Origin: Bacteroidales bacterium | GTDB taxonomy: Bacteria > Bacteroidota > Bacteroidia > Bacteroidales > Paludibacteraceae | DNA: 64,000 bases | Assembly: GCA_015061185.1 (NCBI GenBank) | Contig: SUWZ01000001.1 | Coordinates: 62,001-126,000 of the forward strand | Direction of reading: 5' to 3' | Part shown: positions 44,022-52,953 of the stretch, piece by piece | Numbering within the stretch: the stretch's first letter is position 1 | Layout: every line of letters starts with the position of its first letter | The notes under the pieces: model-generated | What the model saw: the letters and a program-made list of their open reading frames with translations, nothing else | The model's database searches: none | Told to the model about the DNA's origin: nothing | Program-made: the position numbers and the translations under genes

Positions 44022-45266
44022 TCAACGAGCAAGGGTAAAAATAAACTCCAACCCTCCTTCGACTCTATTTTTTACAGAAATAGAGCCTCCATGCAATATA
44101 ACTGCATTTTTCACTATGGAAAGACCCAAACCGGTTCCTCCCAATTTGCGACTACGTCCCTTGTCTATTCTGTAAAAACGTTCAAAGAGACGATTTAAAT
44201 ACTTATCATCTACCCCCACACCATTATCAGAAAAACTGATATACAAAAATTTTTCATCAGAACGGAAACAATTGATAAAAATCGTAGTTCCTCTTCCGGC
44301 ATAAGAAATAGAATTATCAATCAGATTACGAAAAATAGAATAAACCATTGAAAAATTTCCTCGCATAAAGAGAGGATTAGGCAGCTGATTGTTCACCTGT
44401 ATCTCACTTGCATCCAAACTAAGAGAAACATCTTCTATGACGGTTTTAACCAGTTCAGAAAGGTTAAACGACTCCATTTTACTAATATGACCGACAGCCC
44501 CCATTTTGTTCAACAAAGAGATATCTTGCAAAAGACTATTCAATCTCTCACCTTGCGCATAGCAACGTTCCAAGAAATAGAGTTCCTTTTCAGGAGGTAA
44601 TCCGCCACTCTCCTTTCCTTTCAAAATAGTTTCCAAGTAGCCTTGGATACTGCTAACAGGAGTTTTAAATTCGTGAGCAATATTTTGGGTTAACTGATTC
44701 TTTAAACGTTCTTGTTCTTCTACCTGCGTCACATCATTTATGGATACTTCAAACCCTTTATTTTGCAAACGGATACAATTAACCTTAAATATTTTCCCAT
44801 TTTTGTCAATAGAAAATGAGACGTATGAATCACTATTAGCATCATCCTCCGTACCATTCAAGAATTGAGCTATCCGAGCAAATTCAGGAACATCAAGAAT
44901 AGCCTCCGGGGTTGATAAAATCTTATCAGAAATCAAATCACAATATTGATTGAATAAGGGATTAGAAAGAGACAATCGCTTGTTATTATCGAAAATAGCC
45001 AATCCTTCTCGAGAGATTCTTAAATGAGCTAAAAAGTTTTCTTTTTCTTCCCATGAAGTTCTCACTCTACTAATCATAAAAATGGATATAAAGGCAAAAA
45101 GAATAAAAAAGATAAAACTCAATAGATATGTCCAAAATTTGGAGTTATCCAATAAGAAAGCATCCCAAATATCTGCGAAAAGAAAAATATAACAGATAAA
45201 AAAGAGCAACGACAACAAAATAACTATGAGATAGAGATATGACAATTGTTTAAGTTTTGCTTTCAT
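44022..45266 (-). CDS. phoR: PhoR-like sensor histidine kinase
   Basis: 414 residues: two membrane helices (about 9-31 and 42-65), a PAS-like segment (about 85-180) and a HisKA dimerisation box QNIAHEFKTPVSSIQGYLE with the phospho-accepting His near residue 198. The HATPase domain has NLIDNSISYAGRG (N box), SDNGVGVDDKYLNRLFERFYRID (G1/F box) and GGTGLGLSIVK. It has no sizeable periplasmic loop, as in PhoR. It lies 8 bases behind the response regulator and behind a phosphate transporter, so a phosphate-starvation sensor is probable. Confidence 0.85.
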   Translation of the reverse strand: MKAKLKQLSYLYLIVILLSLLFFICYIFLFADIWDAFLLDNSKFWTYLLSFIFFILFAFISIFMISRVRTSWEEKENFLAHLRISREGLAIFDNNKRLSLSNPLFNQYCDLISDKILSTPEAILDVPEFARIAQFLNGTEDDANSDSYVSFSIDKNGKIFKVNCIRLQNKGFEVSINDVTQVEEQERLKNQLTQNIAHEFKTPVSSIQGYLETILKGKESGGLPPEKELYFLERCYAQGERLNSLLQDISLLNKMGAVGHISKMESFNLSELVKTVIEDVSLSLDASEIQVNNQLPNPLFMRGNFSMVYSIFRNLIDNSISYAGRGTTIFINCFRSDEKFLYISFSDNGVGVDDKYLNRLFERFYRIDKGRSRKLGGTGLGLSIVKNAVILHGGSISVKNRVEGGLEFIFTLAR

Positions 45267-45274
45267 AAAAGAAA

Positions 45275-45976
45275 TCAGTTAGGTTTTTTAAAACAATAGC
45301 CATAACCACTCCGAGAAACTATATAATCAGCATGAGATCCGATTTTTTTTCTCAAACGAGCTACAGTAACATCTACACTACGCTCAAGAACTGTAACATC
45401 ATCTGTCCACACCTGTTCAATTATCTGCTCTCTACTAAAAACTTTCCCCTCATTCTTCATTAAGAAAAGTAATAACACAAACTCTTTCTTAGTCAAAACA
45501 ATCTCTTGTTCATTGAGTTTCACGAGCATACTAATTTCATCTACAACCAAGCCATCGCATTCACAAAGATGATCATTATTGGGGAGCGAAGAAGTTGGAT
45601 TATCATGCAAAGGCACCCTCCGCAGAATAGCCTTAACACGAGCTAATATTTCGGAGACTCTAAAAGGTTTTGAGACATAATCATCCGCTCCAAGATTAAA
45701 CCCTGTAAGCATATCATTTTCGGCGTCCTTTGCTGTCACAAAGATGATTGGGATATGAGCCGTAGAATCATTTTTTTTCAACTGAGCTGCCAAAGAGAAC
45801 CCACTCATCTCTCCCATCATAACATCCAATAAAAGGAGATGATAGGAAGAGATATTCAAAAGGAGGGCTTCCTCCGCAGAGAAAGCCACATCCACTTCAT
45901 ATCCTGCAAATTCTAAATTAAATTTTAAAATTTCGCAAATATCTTCTTCGTCATCAACTACTAAGATTCGTTTCAT
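45275..45976 (-). CDS. phoB: PhoB-like response regulator (OmpR family)
   Basis: About 233 residues from MKRILVVDDEEDICEIL (an ATG six codons earlier, 45994, is possible). The receiver domain has the acidic pocket VVDDEED, phospho-accepting Asp in LLLLDVMMGEMSG, and the conserved Lys in DYVSKPF. The C-terminal winged-helix domain has VLTKKEFVLLLFLMKNEGKVFSREQII and the recognition helix VTVLERSVDVTVARLRKKIG. PhoB proteins bind 7-bp repeats spaced 11 bp. Exactly such repeats occur upstream of both phosphate transporter genes nearby, which strongly suggests the target genes. Confidence 0.88.
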   Translation of the reverse strand: MKRILVVDDEEDICEILKFNLEFAGYEVDVAFSAEEALLLNISSYHLLLLDVMMGEMSGFSLAAQLKKNDSTAHIPIIFVTAKDAENDMLTGFNLGADDYVSKPFRVSEILARVKAILRRVPLHDNPTSSLPNNDHLCECDGLVVDEISMLVKLNEQEIVLTKKEFVLLLFLMKNEGKVFSREQIIEQVWTDDVTVLERSVDVTVARLRKKIGSHADYIVSRSGYGYCFKKPN

Positions 45977-46027
45977 AGACGTATTATTTATCAATGTGTT
46001 AACCTAAAATTTAGGCAACCGATACCG

Positions 46028-48307
46028 TTAAACCATCTCATCTTCATCGAAGTAAGGGGTCAAAGTTTCCGCAAAGAATTTTTGACTACCACGAAGGGCA
46101 TTACGCACCTCACTCAACAACTCGTGCGACTCTTGAATCAAGTTCAAGTAAACAAAAGCAGTTTTCAAACTCTCCTCATCTTGCAAGCGAGCAGTTTGCA
46201 ACTTTCTCAAATTTGAGAACTCCTTTTTAAGAGCCTTACTCTCTTGAGAAATACGCTCAGCTTGAGAGAAATCGCCCGAACTAATCATTTGAGTAATATT
46301 TTCGAAGACAATATACAAATTTCTGCAGTATGGAGAAAATTCTTCAACATATTTTTCAGACAAAGGAGTAAAATTGTTATCCGTATGATCTTTCATCGGC
46401 ATACAGATACGGTTGAGTGTATTCAAAATCTGAACACAACTATTGCTTGACAAGTGGTACCAAGCATTTCTCTCATATCCGACACCTCTATCAACACGAC
46501 GAAGTCCTAATGTTTCTACGCTTCTCATTTTCTTCAACAAAGCCCTTTCTTCTAGAATTTTAATAGAAGAACGCCTCAACCCTTTCAAATTTTCACTAGC
46601 GAACGACTCAAACATGGACTTATAAGTTTCAGCAGCAAATCCAATTGAGCGAGACAATGTTCCAGCAGTATGACTTTTTAGGTTATCCCAAACCTCCTCT
46701 TTATTATCAGAATTCAAGAAAATTTTTACTTGTTCATCAGAGAAATCACTCTCTTTTTTGTCAGTATATTGAACATGACTACGAACAACAATAAAAATAG
46801 TCAATAAGATTAAACATCCCATTGCAATCAACCCTCCGTAGTTCATGATAAGCACCAACACACTCGCAATAACAAAAGCTGCTCCTGCAGTAATAAACCA
46901 ACCACCCACAACAGAGATAACACCGGTTACACGATAAACTGCACTTTCACGTCCCCATGCTCTATCAGCCAAAGAAGATCCCATTGCCACCATAAAAGAG
47001 ACATATGTTGTAGATAGAGGTAATTTTAAAGAAGTACCTACTGCAATAAGCAATCCTGCCAAAACCAAGTTAACCGAAGCTCTCACCAAATCAAAAGCTG
47101 CGCCATCAGCCTCATTTTCAACTCCTTTTTGCTCAAATCTCTTATTTATCCAAGCTTTTGCTCCATCAGGAACAACCGAAACTACAAATTCCGCCATAGA
47201 AGAGAAAGTTCTAACCAAATTTCGTGCAACAGAAGAAGTTCCAAACATCTCATCACCACCATCTTGACGAGACAATCCTATGGAAGTATTCAACACTTTT
47301 TTAGCCTTTTTACTTGTAACCAAAGCAAAGACCATAACTACGCCGGCTCCGATTAAAAAATAAACCGGCGTTTTAGCAGAAGCCATCAAAGAGGTCATTA
47401 AAAACTGATCCGGTGCCAACCCATTTGCGTTAGTAGAAAAATCCATATATGAAGAGTATCCTGCCAACGTTACTCCAATAAAATTCACCAAGTCATTACC
47501 TGCAAACGCCATCGCCAAAGAGAAGGTTCCCATAAGGACAATCACTTTGAAAACATTCACCTTCAACCAATGCAAAGTTTGCATTACAATAAAGAAAAAT
47601 ACAAAAGATATACCTAATATCATCCATACATTTTCATCAATCCATGTATGTAAATCAGCTGACATAAAAGAAGACCCCTTCAAGCCTTTAATCAACATAA
47701 AATAGATAATACTTGTAGCTGCAACGCTTCCAAAAAGACCAATCTTCTTCCCTAAATTTTTCTTGTAATTATAGGTAAAAAAGAGACGAGACAACCATTG
47801 TACAATCGTTCCAAAAAAGAAAGCAATGGCGACAGAAAGAAAAATACCGATAATAACGGTCAAAGCCTTTTCTGTATTTATTAAATCAGCCATACTTAAA
47901 CCTGTTTCATCAGAGGCTAACTTAATTAAAGCCATGATACAAGAGGCTCCCAACAATTCAAAAACCATTGAAACAGTTGTTGAAGTAGGCAATCCTAATG
48001 TATTAAAAATATCCAACAAAATCACGTCACTGATTACTACTGCAAGGAAGATGCACATCACCTCACTAAAATAAAAATGCTCGGGCAAAAATATTCCATG
48101 CCGAGCAATATCCATCATACCATTACTTAGGGAAGCTCCCAAAAACACACCTACAGCAGCTATAAATAGAATAACTTTCAACGAGGCCGCTTTAGATCCA
48201 ACTGCTGAACTCAAAAAATTCACCGCGTCATTACTTACCCCCACGGTCAAATCAATCGTTGCTAAAACAAATAGGAAAATGACAATACATAAATAAGCCC
48301 ATTCCAT
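46028..48307 (-). CDS. inorganic phosphate transporter, PiT family with C-terminal PhoU-like domain (copy 1)
   Basis: 759 residues: ten or so membrane helices with the PiT duplicated motifs VSNDAVNFLSSAVGSKAAS and AGNDLVNFIGVTLAGYSS. A cytoplasmic helical domain of about 230 residues (HTAGTLSRSIGFAAETYKSM onward) resembles PhoU and probably gates transport or reports phosphate status. It takes up phosphate with a cation across the inner membrane. The response-regulator gene follows after 33-51 bases, so all three are probably one operon. Upstream at 48432-48482 are five Pho-box repeats. The C-terminal part is almost identical to that of the second copy. Confidence 0.93.
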   Translation of the reverse strand: MEWAYLCIVIFLFVLATIDLTVGVSNDAVNFLSSAVGSKAASLKVILFIAAVGVFLGASLSNGMMDIARHGIFLPEHFYFSEVMCIFLAVVISDVILLDIFNTLGLPTSTTVSMVFELLGASCIMALIKLASDETGLSMADLINTEKALTVIIGIFLSVAIAFFFGTIVQWLSRLFFTYNYKKNLGKKIGLFGSVAATSIIYFMLIKGLKGSSFMSADLHTWIDENVWMILGISFVFFFIVMQTLHWLKVNVFKVIVLMGTFSLAMAFAGNDLVNFIGVTLAGYSSYMDFSTNANGLAPDQFLMTSLMASAKTPVYFLIGAGVVMVFALVTSKKAKKVLNTSIGLSRQDGGDEMFGTSSVARNLVRTFSSMAEFVVSVVPDGAKAWINKRFEQKGVENEADGAAFDLVRASVNLVLAGLLIAVGTSLKLPLSTTYVSFMVAMGSSLADRAWGRESAVYRVTGVISVVGGWFITAGAAFVIASVLVLIMNYGGLIAMGCLILLTIFIVVRSHVQYTDKKESDFSDEQVKIFLNSDNKEEVWDNLKSHTAGTLSRSIGFAAETYKSMFESFASENLKGLRRSSIKILEERALLKKMRSVETLGLRRVDRGVGYERNAWYHLSSNSCVQILNTLNRICMPMKDHTDNNFTPLSEKYVEEFSPYCRNLYIVFENITQMISSGDFSQAERISQESKALKKEFSNLRKLQTARLQDEESLKTAFVYLNLIQESHELLSEVRNALRGSQKFFAETLTPYFDEDEMV

Positions 48308-48431
48308 ACTAATACAAAATAAAATTAAATTTTAACTTCAATAACATCTCAAATTATCTCTCCCATGCAAACACACATTTTCACCATAAATTCACCAGCA
48401 CCTTTTCACGTTACAAATAAAATAAATAATC

Positions 48432-48482
48432 GTGACATTAGAATTACAATTCTATTACAAAAATATTACAAAATCATTACAC
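48432..48482 (-). promoter_or_regulatory. Pho box of transporter copy 1 (five 7-bp direct repeats)
   Basis: On the minus strand TGTAATG, TGTAATA, TGTAATA, TGTAATT, TGTCACG at an 11-bp period (+ strand positions 48476, 48465, 48454, 48443, 48432, each 7 bp long), separated by 4-base spacers. The consensus PhoB repeat is CTGTCATA-type with the same 7+4 period. It starts about 125 bases before the transporter ATG. Confidence 0.75.
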
Positions 48483-48567
48483 CGCACTCAACAACAACCA
48501 ATAGAACTAATTATTAGCTAATTACCACATTATTTTTTCTTACACTAAAAATAAAATTAACTAAAAA

Positions 48568-48613
48568 CAAAAGAGAGTGTCCTGCACTTCTAAGCAAGAG
48601 ACTCTCTTTATCA
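48568..48613 (-). terminator. terminator of transporter copy 2
   Basis: On the minus strand AAAGAGAGTCTCTTGC pairs, with one mismatch and one G-U, with GCAGGACACTCTCTTT, then a U-rich tail. The remaining bases of 48308-48663 hold the Pho box and no gene. Confidence 0.75.
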
Positions 48614-48663
48614 TCGTTCAATTCGTTAATAAATCAAGATGGGGCCTATAATTTTTTACAATA

Positions 48664-50952
48664 TTAACCTGCATACGAAACCTCGTCTTCATCATAATAA
48701 GGAGTAGAGGTTTCTGCAAAGAATTTTTGGCTACCGCGAAGAGCATTACGCACCTCACTCAATAACTCGTGCGACTCCTGAATCAAGTTCAAGTAAACAA
48801 AAGCTGTTTTCAAACTCTCCTCGTCTTGCAAGCGGGCAGTTTGCAACTTTCTCAAATTTGAGAATTCCTTTTTAAGCGCCTTACTCTCTTGAGAAATGCG
48901 TTCTGCTTGAGAGAAATCGCCCGAACTAATCATTTGAGTAATATTTTCGAAGACGATATATAAATTCTCACAATATGGAGAAAATTCTTCCACATATTTT
49001 TTAGATAACGGAGTGAAATTGTTGTCTGTATGATCTTTCATCGGCATACAGATACGATTTAGCGTATTCAAAATCTGCACACAACTATTGCTTGATAAGT
49101 GGTACCATGCATTTCTCTCATATCCGACACCTCTATCAACACGACGAAGACCTAATGTTTCGACACTCCTCATCTTCTTTAACAAAGCTCTTTCTTCCAG
49201 AATCTTGATAGAAGAACGTCTCAACCCCTTCAAGTTTTCATTGGCAAACGATTCGAACATAGACTTGTAAGTTTCAGCAGCAAAGCCAATTGAACGAGAC
49301 AAAGTTGTGGCAGTATGATTCTTAAGGTTATCCCATACCTCCTCTTTATTATCAGAATTCAAAAATATCACCATCCGCTCATCAGCAATGCCCTTCTTTG
49401 CATTATTTTGGTAAGTCAAATGACTTCGAACTAATACAATCACAGTCAAAACAACAGAACAAACCATTGCAACAATCCCTCCATAGTGCATTATCAACAC
49501 AAAAACACTAGCGATAACAAATGCAGCTCCGGCAGTAATAAACCAACCTCCAATCACAGAAATAACGCCGGTTACACGATAAACAGCACTTTCTCTTCCC
49601 CACGCTCTATCAGCCAAAGAGGAACCCATAGCCACCATAAATGTAACGTAAGTTGTAGAAAGGGGCAATTTTAATGAAGTTCCTAAAGCGATTAACAAAC
49701 CGGATAGCACCAAATTCACAGATGCTCGAATTAAGTCAAATGCAACCCCTTCTTCCTCTTTTACTGCATCCCTTTGATCAAATCGTTTATTAATCCATGC
49801 CTTTACATTATCAGGAACAATTGCCACAATAAATTCAGCTACAGAAGAAAAAGCTCTCACCAAATTACGCGCAACAGAAGAGGTTCCAAACATTTCATCA
49901 CCTCCATCCTGACGAGACAAGCCGATAGAAGTTTCCATAACCCTTTTAGCCTTTTTACTGGTAACCAAAGTTACAACCATAACTGCTCCTGCACCAATCA
50001 AAAGATAAAGCGGTGTTTTTGCGGACGAAAGCAAAGAGGACATTAAAAATTGGTCTGGAGACAATCCATTACCATTAGCAATAAAATCAGTGTAAGAAGC
50101 ATAACCAGCCAAAGTAACTCCAATAAAATTAACCAAATCATTTCCTGCAAAAGCCATTGCTAACGAAAAAGTACCTAAAAGCACGATCACCTTAAATACA
50201 TTCACTTTTAGCCAGTACAATGTTTGCATCAGAATAAAAAAGAAAACAAAACAGCCTCCAACTATATACAAAACATTGGCATCTATCCAATTTTGTATTT
50301 CAGCAGTCATAAATGAGGCACCTTTTAGTCCCTTAATAAGCATAAAATAGATAATGCTTGTGGCTGCTACACTTCCAAAAATCCCAATTTTCTTTCCTAA
50401 ATTTTTCTTGTAATTATAGGTAAAAAAGAGACGAGACAACCACTGTACAAGTATTCCAAAGAAAAATGCTATTGCAACCGATAAAAAGATACCAATAATT
50501 ACTGTCAACGCCTTTTCTGTATTAATCAAATCAGCCATTGTCAATCCCGTATCATCGGATGCTAACTTTATCAATGCCATCACGCAAGCAGCTCCTAACA
50601 ATTCAAAAACTAAAGAGACAGTTGTCGAAGTTGGCAATCCTAACGAATTAAAAATATCCAATAAAATTACATCGCTGATTACTACTGCAAGAAAAATAGA
50701 CATCACCTCACTGAAATAGAAGTGCTCAGGCCAAAAAATTCCATGTCTCGCAATATCCATCATTCCATTACTAAAAGCAGCTCCCATGAACACCCCAACT
50801 GCTGCAATAAATAAAATTACTTTCAAAGAGGCTGCTTTCGCACCAACCGCAGAACTTAAAAAATTAACAGCATCGTTACTAACACCAACAACTAAATCTA
50901 CAATTGCTAAAACGAATAAAAAAACAACAATACTTAAATAAGCTAATTCCAT
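48664..50952 (-). CDS. inorganic phosphate transporter, PiT family with C-terminal PhoU-like domain (copy 2)
   Basis: 762 residues, the same layout as copy 1 downstream: PiT motifs VSNDAVNFLSSAVGAKAAS and AGNDLVNFIGVTLAGYASY, followed by the cytoplasmic helical domain. The last 230 residues differ from copy 1 at only a handful of positions, while the membrane part and the linker before that domain (KKGIADERM versus KESDFSDEQ) diverge more. It is a tandem duplicate with its own promoter region, Pho box (51074-51113) and terminator. It may be a version with different affinity or cation specificity. Confidence 0.93.
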   Translation of the reverse strand: MELAYLSIVVFLFVLAIVDLVVGVSNDAVNFLSSAVGAKAASLKVILFIAAVGVFMGAAFSNGMMDIARHGIFWPEHFYFSEVMSIFLAVVISDVILLDIFNSLGLPTSTTVSLVFELLGAACVMALIKLASDDTGLTMADLINTEKALTVIIGIFLSVAIAFFFGILVQWLSRLFFTYNYKKNLGKKIGIFGSVAATSIIYFMLIKGLKGASFMTAEIQNWIDANVLYIVGGCFVFFFILMQTLYWLKVNVFKVIVLLGTFSLAMAFAGNDLVNFIGVTLAGYASYTDFIANGNGLSPDQFLMSSLLSSAKTPLYLLIGAGAVMVVTLVTSKKAKRVMETSIGLSRQDGGDEMFGTSSVARNLVRAFSSVAEFIVAIVPDNVKAWINKRFDQRDAVKEEEGVAFDLIRASVNLVLSGLLIALGTSLKLPLSTTYVTFMVAMGSSLADRAWGRESAVYRVTGVISVIGGWFITAGAAFVIASVFVLIMHYGGIVAMVCSVVLTVIVLVRSHLTYQNNAKKGIADERMVIFLNSDNKEEVWDNLKNHTATTLSRSIGFAAETYKSMFESFANENLKGLRRSSIKILEERALLKKMRSVETLGLRRVDRGVGYERNAWYHLSSNSCVQILNTLNRICMPMKDHTDNNFTPLSKKYVEEFSPYCENLYIVFENITQMISSGDFSQAERISQESKALKKEFSNLRKLQTARLQDEESLKTAFVYLNLIQESHELLSEVRNALRGSQKFFAETSTPYYDEDEVSYAG

Positions 50953-51073
50953 ACTAAATTCTAATTTAAAATTCTAACTTTCTTAAAGTAAGTTCTACAA
51001 ATTCATCACAACTTTCGCACATATCATCAACAATTCATCAATTCCTTTTCATGCTGCGAAGAAAATAAATAAT

Positions 51074-51113
51074 CATTTCATTGCAATTACTAAATTATTA
51101 CAAGAATATTACA
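51074..51113 (-). promoter_or_regulatory. Pho box of transporter copy 2 (four 7-bp direct repeats)
   Basis: Plus-strand CATTTCA, AATTACT, TATTACA and TATTACA at 51074, 51085, 51096 and 51107: an 11-bp period with 4-base spacers. It begins about 122 bases before the transporter ATG, the same place as in copy 1. The remaining bases between 50953 and 51248 show no gene. Confidence 0.65.
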
Positions 51114-51248
51114 TGTAGGGGATGGTGATATTTATTTTTAAGATTTATGAATTTGTTTCAAGCAGGAAAGTTCATTGCGCCACGAAATACGTTTCAAAAT
51201 CATCTCTACTAATCTATAGAGATTACCTAAAGAAATTCCAAAACCTTT

Positions 51249-51280
51249 TTTGACTAAAAGAGAATAATACCCTATCTTTG
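51249..51280 (+). promoter_or_regulatory. -33/-7 promoter of the TSCPD gene
   Basis: TTTG at 51249-51252, a 20-base spacer and TATCTTTG at 51273-51280 match the complete Bacteroidota promoter. Leader about 8-10 bases. Confidence 0.7.
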
Positions 51281-51294
51281 TCAAAAAAAAAGCT

Positions 51295-51543
51295 ATGGAA
51301 CAGACAAAACATTATCAATGCTATGGAACTTGTTCAAGGATGATAACCATATCTGTAGAAGATGGTATCATTACAAACGTTCAATTTTACGGTGGTTGTC
51401 ACGGCAACACGCAAGGTGTTGCCGCACTTGTCAAAGGAATGAAAGTTACAGATGCCATCACTAAATTAAGAGGTATTGATTGTGGTGGAAGAGGAACCTC
51501 TTGTCCCGATCAATTAAGCAAAGCTCTCGAGCAATTTTTGTAG
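51295..51543 (+). CDS. TIGR03905-type TSCPD domain protein (82 aa)
   Basis: The 82-residue protein has the short TSCPD domain: YQCYGTCSRMITISVEDGII, YGGCHGNTQGVAALV, and DCGGRGTSCPDQLSKAL, with the conserved Cys in TSCPDQ. The domain was first defined at the end of B12-dependent ribonucleotide reductases; stand-alone copies like this are widespread in anaerobes. Function is not established. It has its own promoter and converges on the thiamine operon. Confidence 0.92.
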   Translation: MEQTKHYQCYGTCSRMITISVEDGIITNVQFYGGCHGNTQGVAALVKGMKVTDAITKLRGIDCGGRGTSCPDQLSKALEQFL

Positions 51544-51569
51544 TTCAGTGCAATAGTTGTCAGTTTATT

Positions 51570-52949
51570 TCAGAAATGCCACATCGGTCCGCACCCCTTT
51601 CCTAACTGCATGATGTGTGAGTTTTGTATGCATGAAGACAAATACTCTTTTGCCAATCGAACTGCCTCCGGCAAATTGTTTCCAAGAGCCAAGTAAGTAG
51701 CTATTGCTGAGGATAAAGTACAGCCGGTGCCATGCAAATTAGAGGAGAGAATTTTGGAGTGGGAAAACAGGTGTACCTCTCCCTTATCACATAAAACATC
51801 AATCATATCGGCTGAATCAAGATGTCCACCCTTCAGTAAAACAGCACAACCTAATTGTTGCTCTAATTCTTGCGAAGATGAAATCATATCCTCAACAGAA
51901 GATATATTTTTAGACAAAATCCACTCTGCTTCATGTATGTTAGGAGTTATCAAATCCAATAGAGGGGATAGAGTTTGGATAATTTCTCTTCGCACCTCTA
52001 TATTCATTAAATTTTGACCGGTAGAAGAAACCATAATTGGATCATACACCACACAGGGGAAAGAGTACTTTTGCAAAGCCTCAACAACAGCCTCAACACT
52101 ATCTAAGGTTGGCAACATGCCAATTTTTACCCCTTTAACTGAAAAATCTTCATAAACAATTCTTATTTGATCAAACAAATCTCTCTTGGAAATCGAAACA
52201 AATCGTTCCACTCTCTGAGTATTTTGTATTGTCAATGCTGTGATAGCAGTCAGCCCATACCCACCAATCGAAGATATTGTTTTCAAATCCGCTTGTACTC
52301 CGGCTCCGGAAGATGGGTCTGAACCTGCAATAGAGAGAATAGCAGGAATAGCTGCCAATTGTGCAGTTTTTATAACTGATTGTACATAGGAAACGATATA
52401 CGGGGTATCCATGCGACTCCAAATATCGCCAAGAAATACAGCTCCTCCAAATCCCCATGAAAAAACCTCTTCCAATCTTTCTTTTGTGATACCGCCTAAG
52501 GCATAAACAGTTTCATCAATAATACCTTCTTGACAAGCTTTTGCTAACTCATCAGTAGTAAATGCACGAGAATAGCCTTGCTTGGATATACTATCAAAAA
52601 TCGGACTTAAAAACAGATAATCGTATGCAGATTTATACGATTTCAGTTCTAAAAAGTTGTGACACGACCTACTCAATCTTCCTTTCCACCCTGAAGGTAT
52701 TGTTTGATTTCTACTATTATGATGAATCCCTCCACAGCCACATTCATGAGCCAAATCGAAAAAATCGTGCAGCACCATTCTTTCTCGCTCATCAGTTGAA
52801 AATAAAGACAAAAAGTTCCTCATCTCCGACTCTGTTGCTTGAGGTTTTCGAACATGAAGATAAGTTATACCAAGTTGCAACAACACTCTGATTGCCTCAA
52901 CTTCACCTTTCCACCAAAAAGGTTCAGTTATTACTATTATTGCTTTCAA
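51570..52949 (-). CDS. thiD: fused thiamine-phosphate synthase-like (ThiE/TenI) and ThiD kinase protein
   Basis: 459 residues. The N-terminal half (about 1-185) is a ThiE/TenI-type barrel with the phosphate/HMP-site motif YDYLFLSPIFDSISKQGYS; this differs from the canonical ThiE sequence carried by the thiE gene nearby. The C-terminal half (about 197-459) is a ribokinase-fold ThiD: SIAGSDPSSGAGVQADLKTI, GYGLTAITALTIQNT, VYDPIMVSSTGQ and LHGTGCTLSSAIA with the catalytic Asp/Cys region. ThiD phosphorylates hydroxymethylpyrimidine twice. Last gene of the leftward thiamine operon, 4 bases after thiF. Confidence 0.92.
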   Translation of the reverse strand: MKAIIVITEPFWWKGEVEAIRVLLQLGITYLHVRKPQATESEMRNFLSLFSTDERERMVLHDFFDLAHECGCGGIHHNSRNQTIPSGWKGRLSRSCHNFLELKSYKSAYDYLFLSPIFDSISKQGYSRAFTTDELAKACQEGIIDETVYALGGITKERLEEVFSWGFGGAVFLGDIWSRMDTPYIVSYVQSVIKTAQLAAIPAILSIAGSDPSSGAGVQADLKTISSIGGYGLTAITALTIQNTQRVERFVSISKRDLFDQIRIVYEDFSVKGVKIGMLPTLDSVEAVVEALQKYSFPCVVYDPIMVSSTGQNLMNIEVRREIIQTLSPLLDLITPNIHEAEWILSKNISSVEDMISSSQELEQQLGCAVLLKGGHLDSADMIDVLCDKGEVHLFSHSKILSSNLHGTGCTLSSAIATYLALGNNLPEAVRLAKEYLSSCIQNSHIMQLGKGCGPMWHF

Positions 52950-52953
52950 TGAA

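Noticed and set aside
48432..48482. Five regularly spaced repeats considered as a small CRISPR-like or tandem repeat array
   Set aside because: The repeats are 7 bp with 4-base spacers, far too short for CRISPR, and fit a PhoB-type operator.
51115..51190. Possible further copy of the GGTGGGTTCTATAAAT element before the TSCPD gene
   Set aside because: Only loose similarity (GGTGATATTTAT, ATTGCGCCACGAAA); the end motif and internal blocks are not matched well enough.
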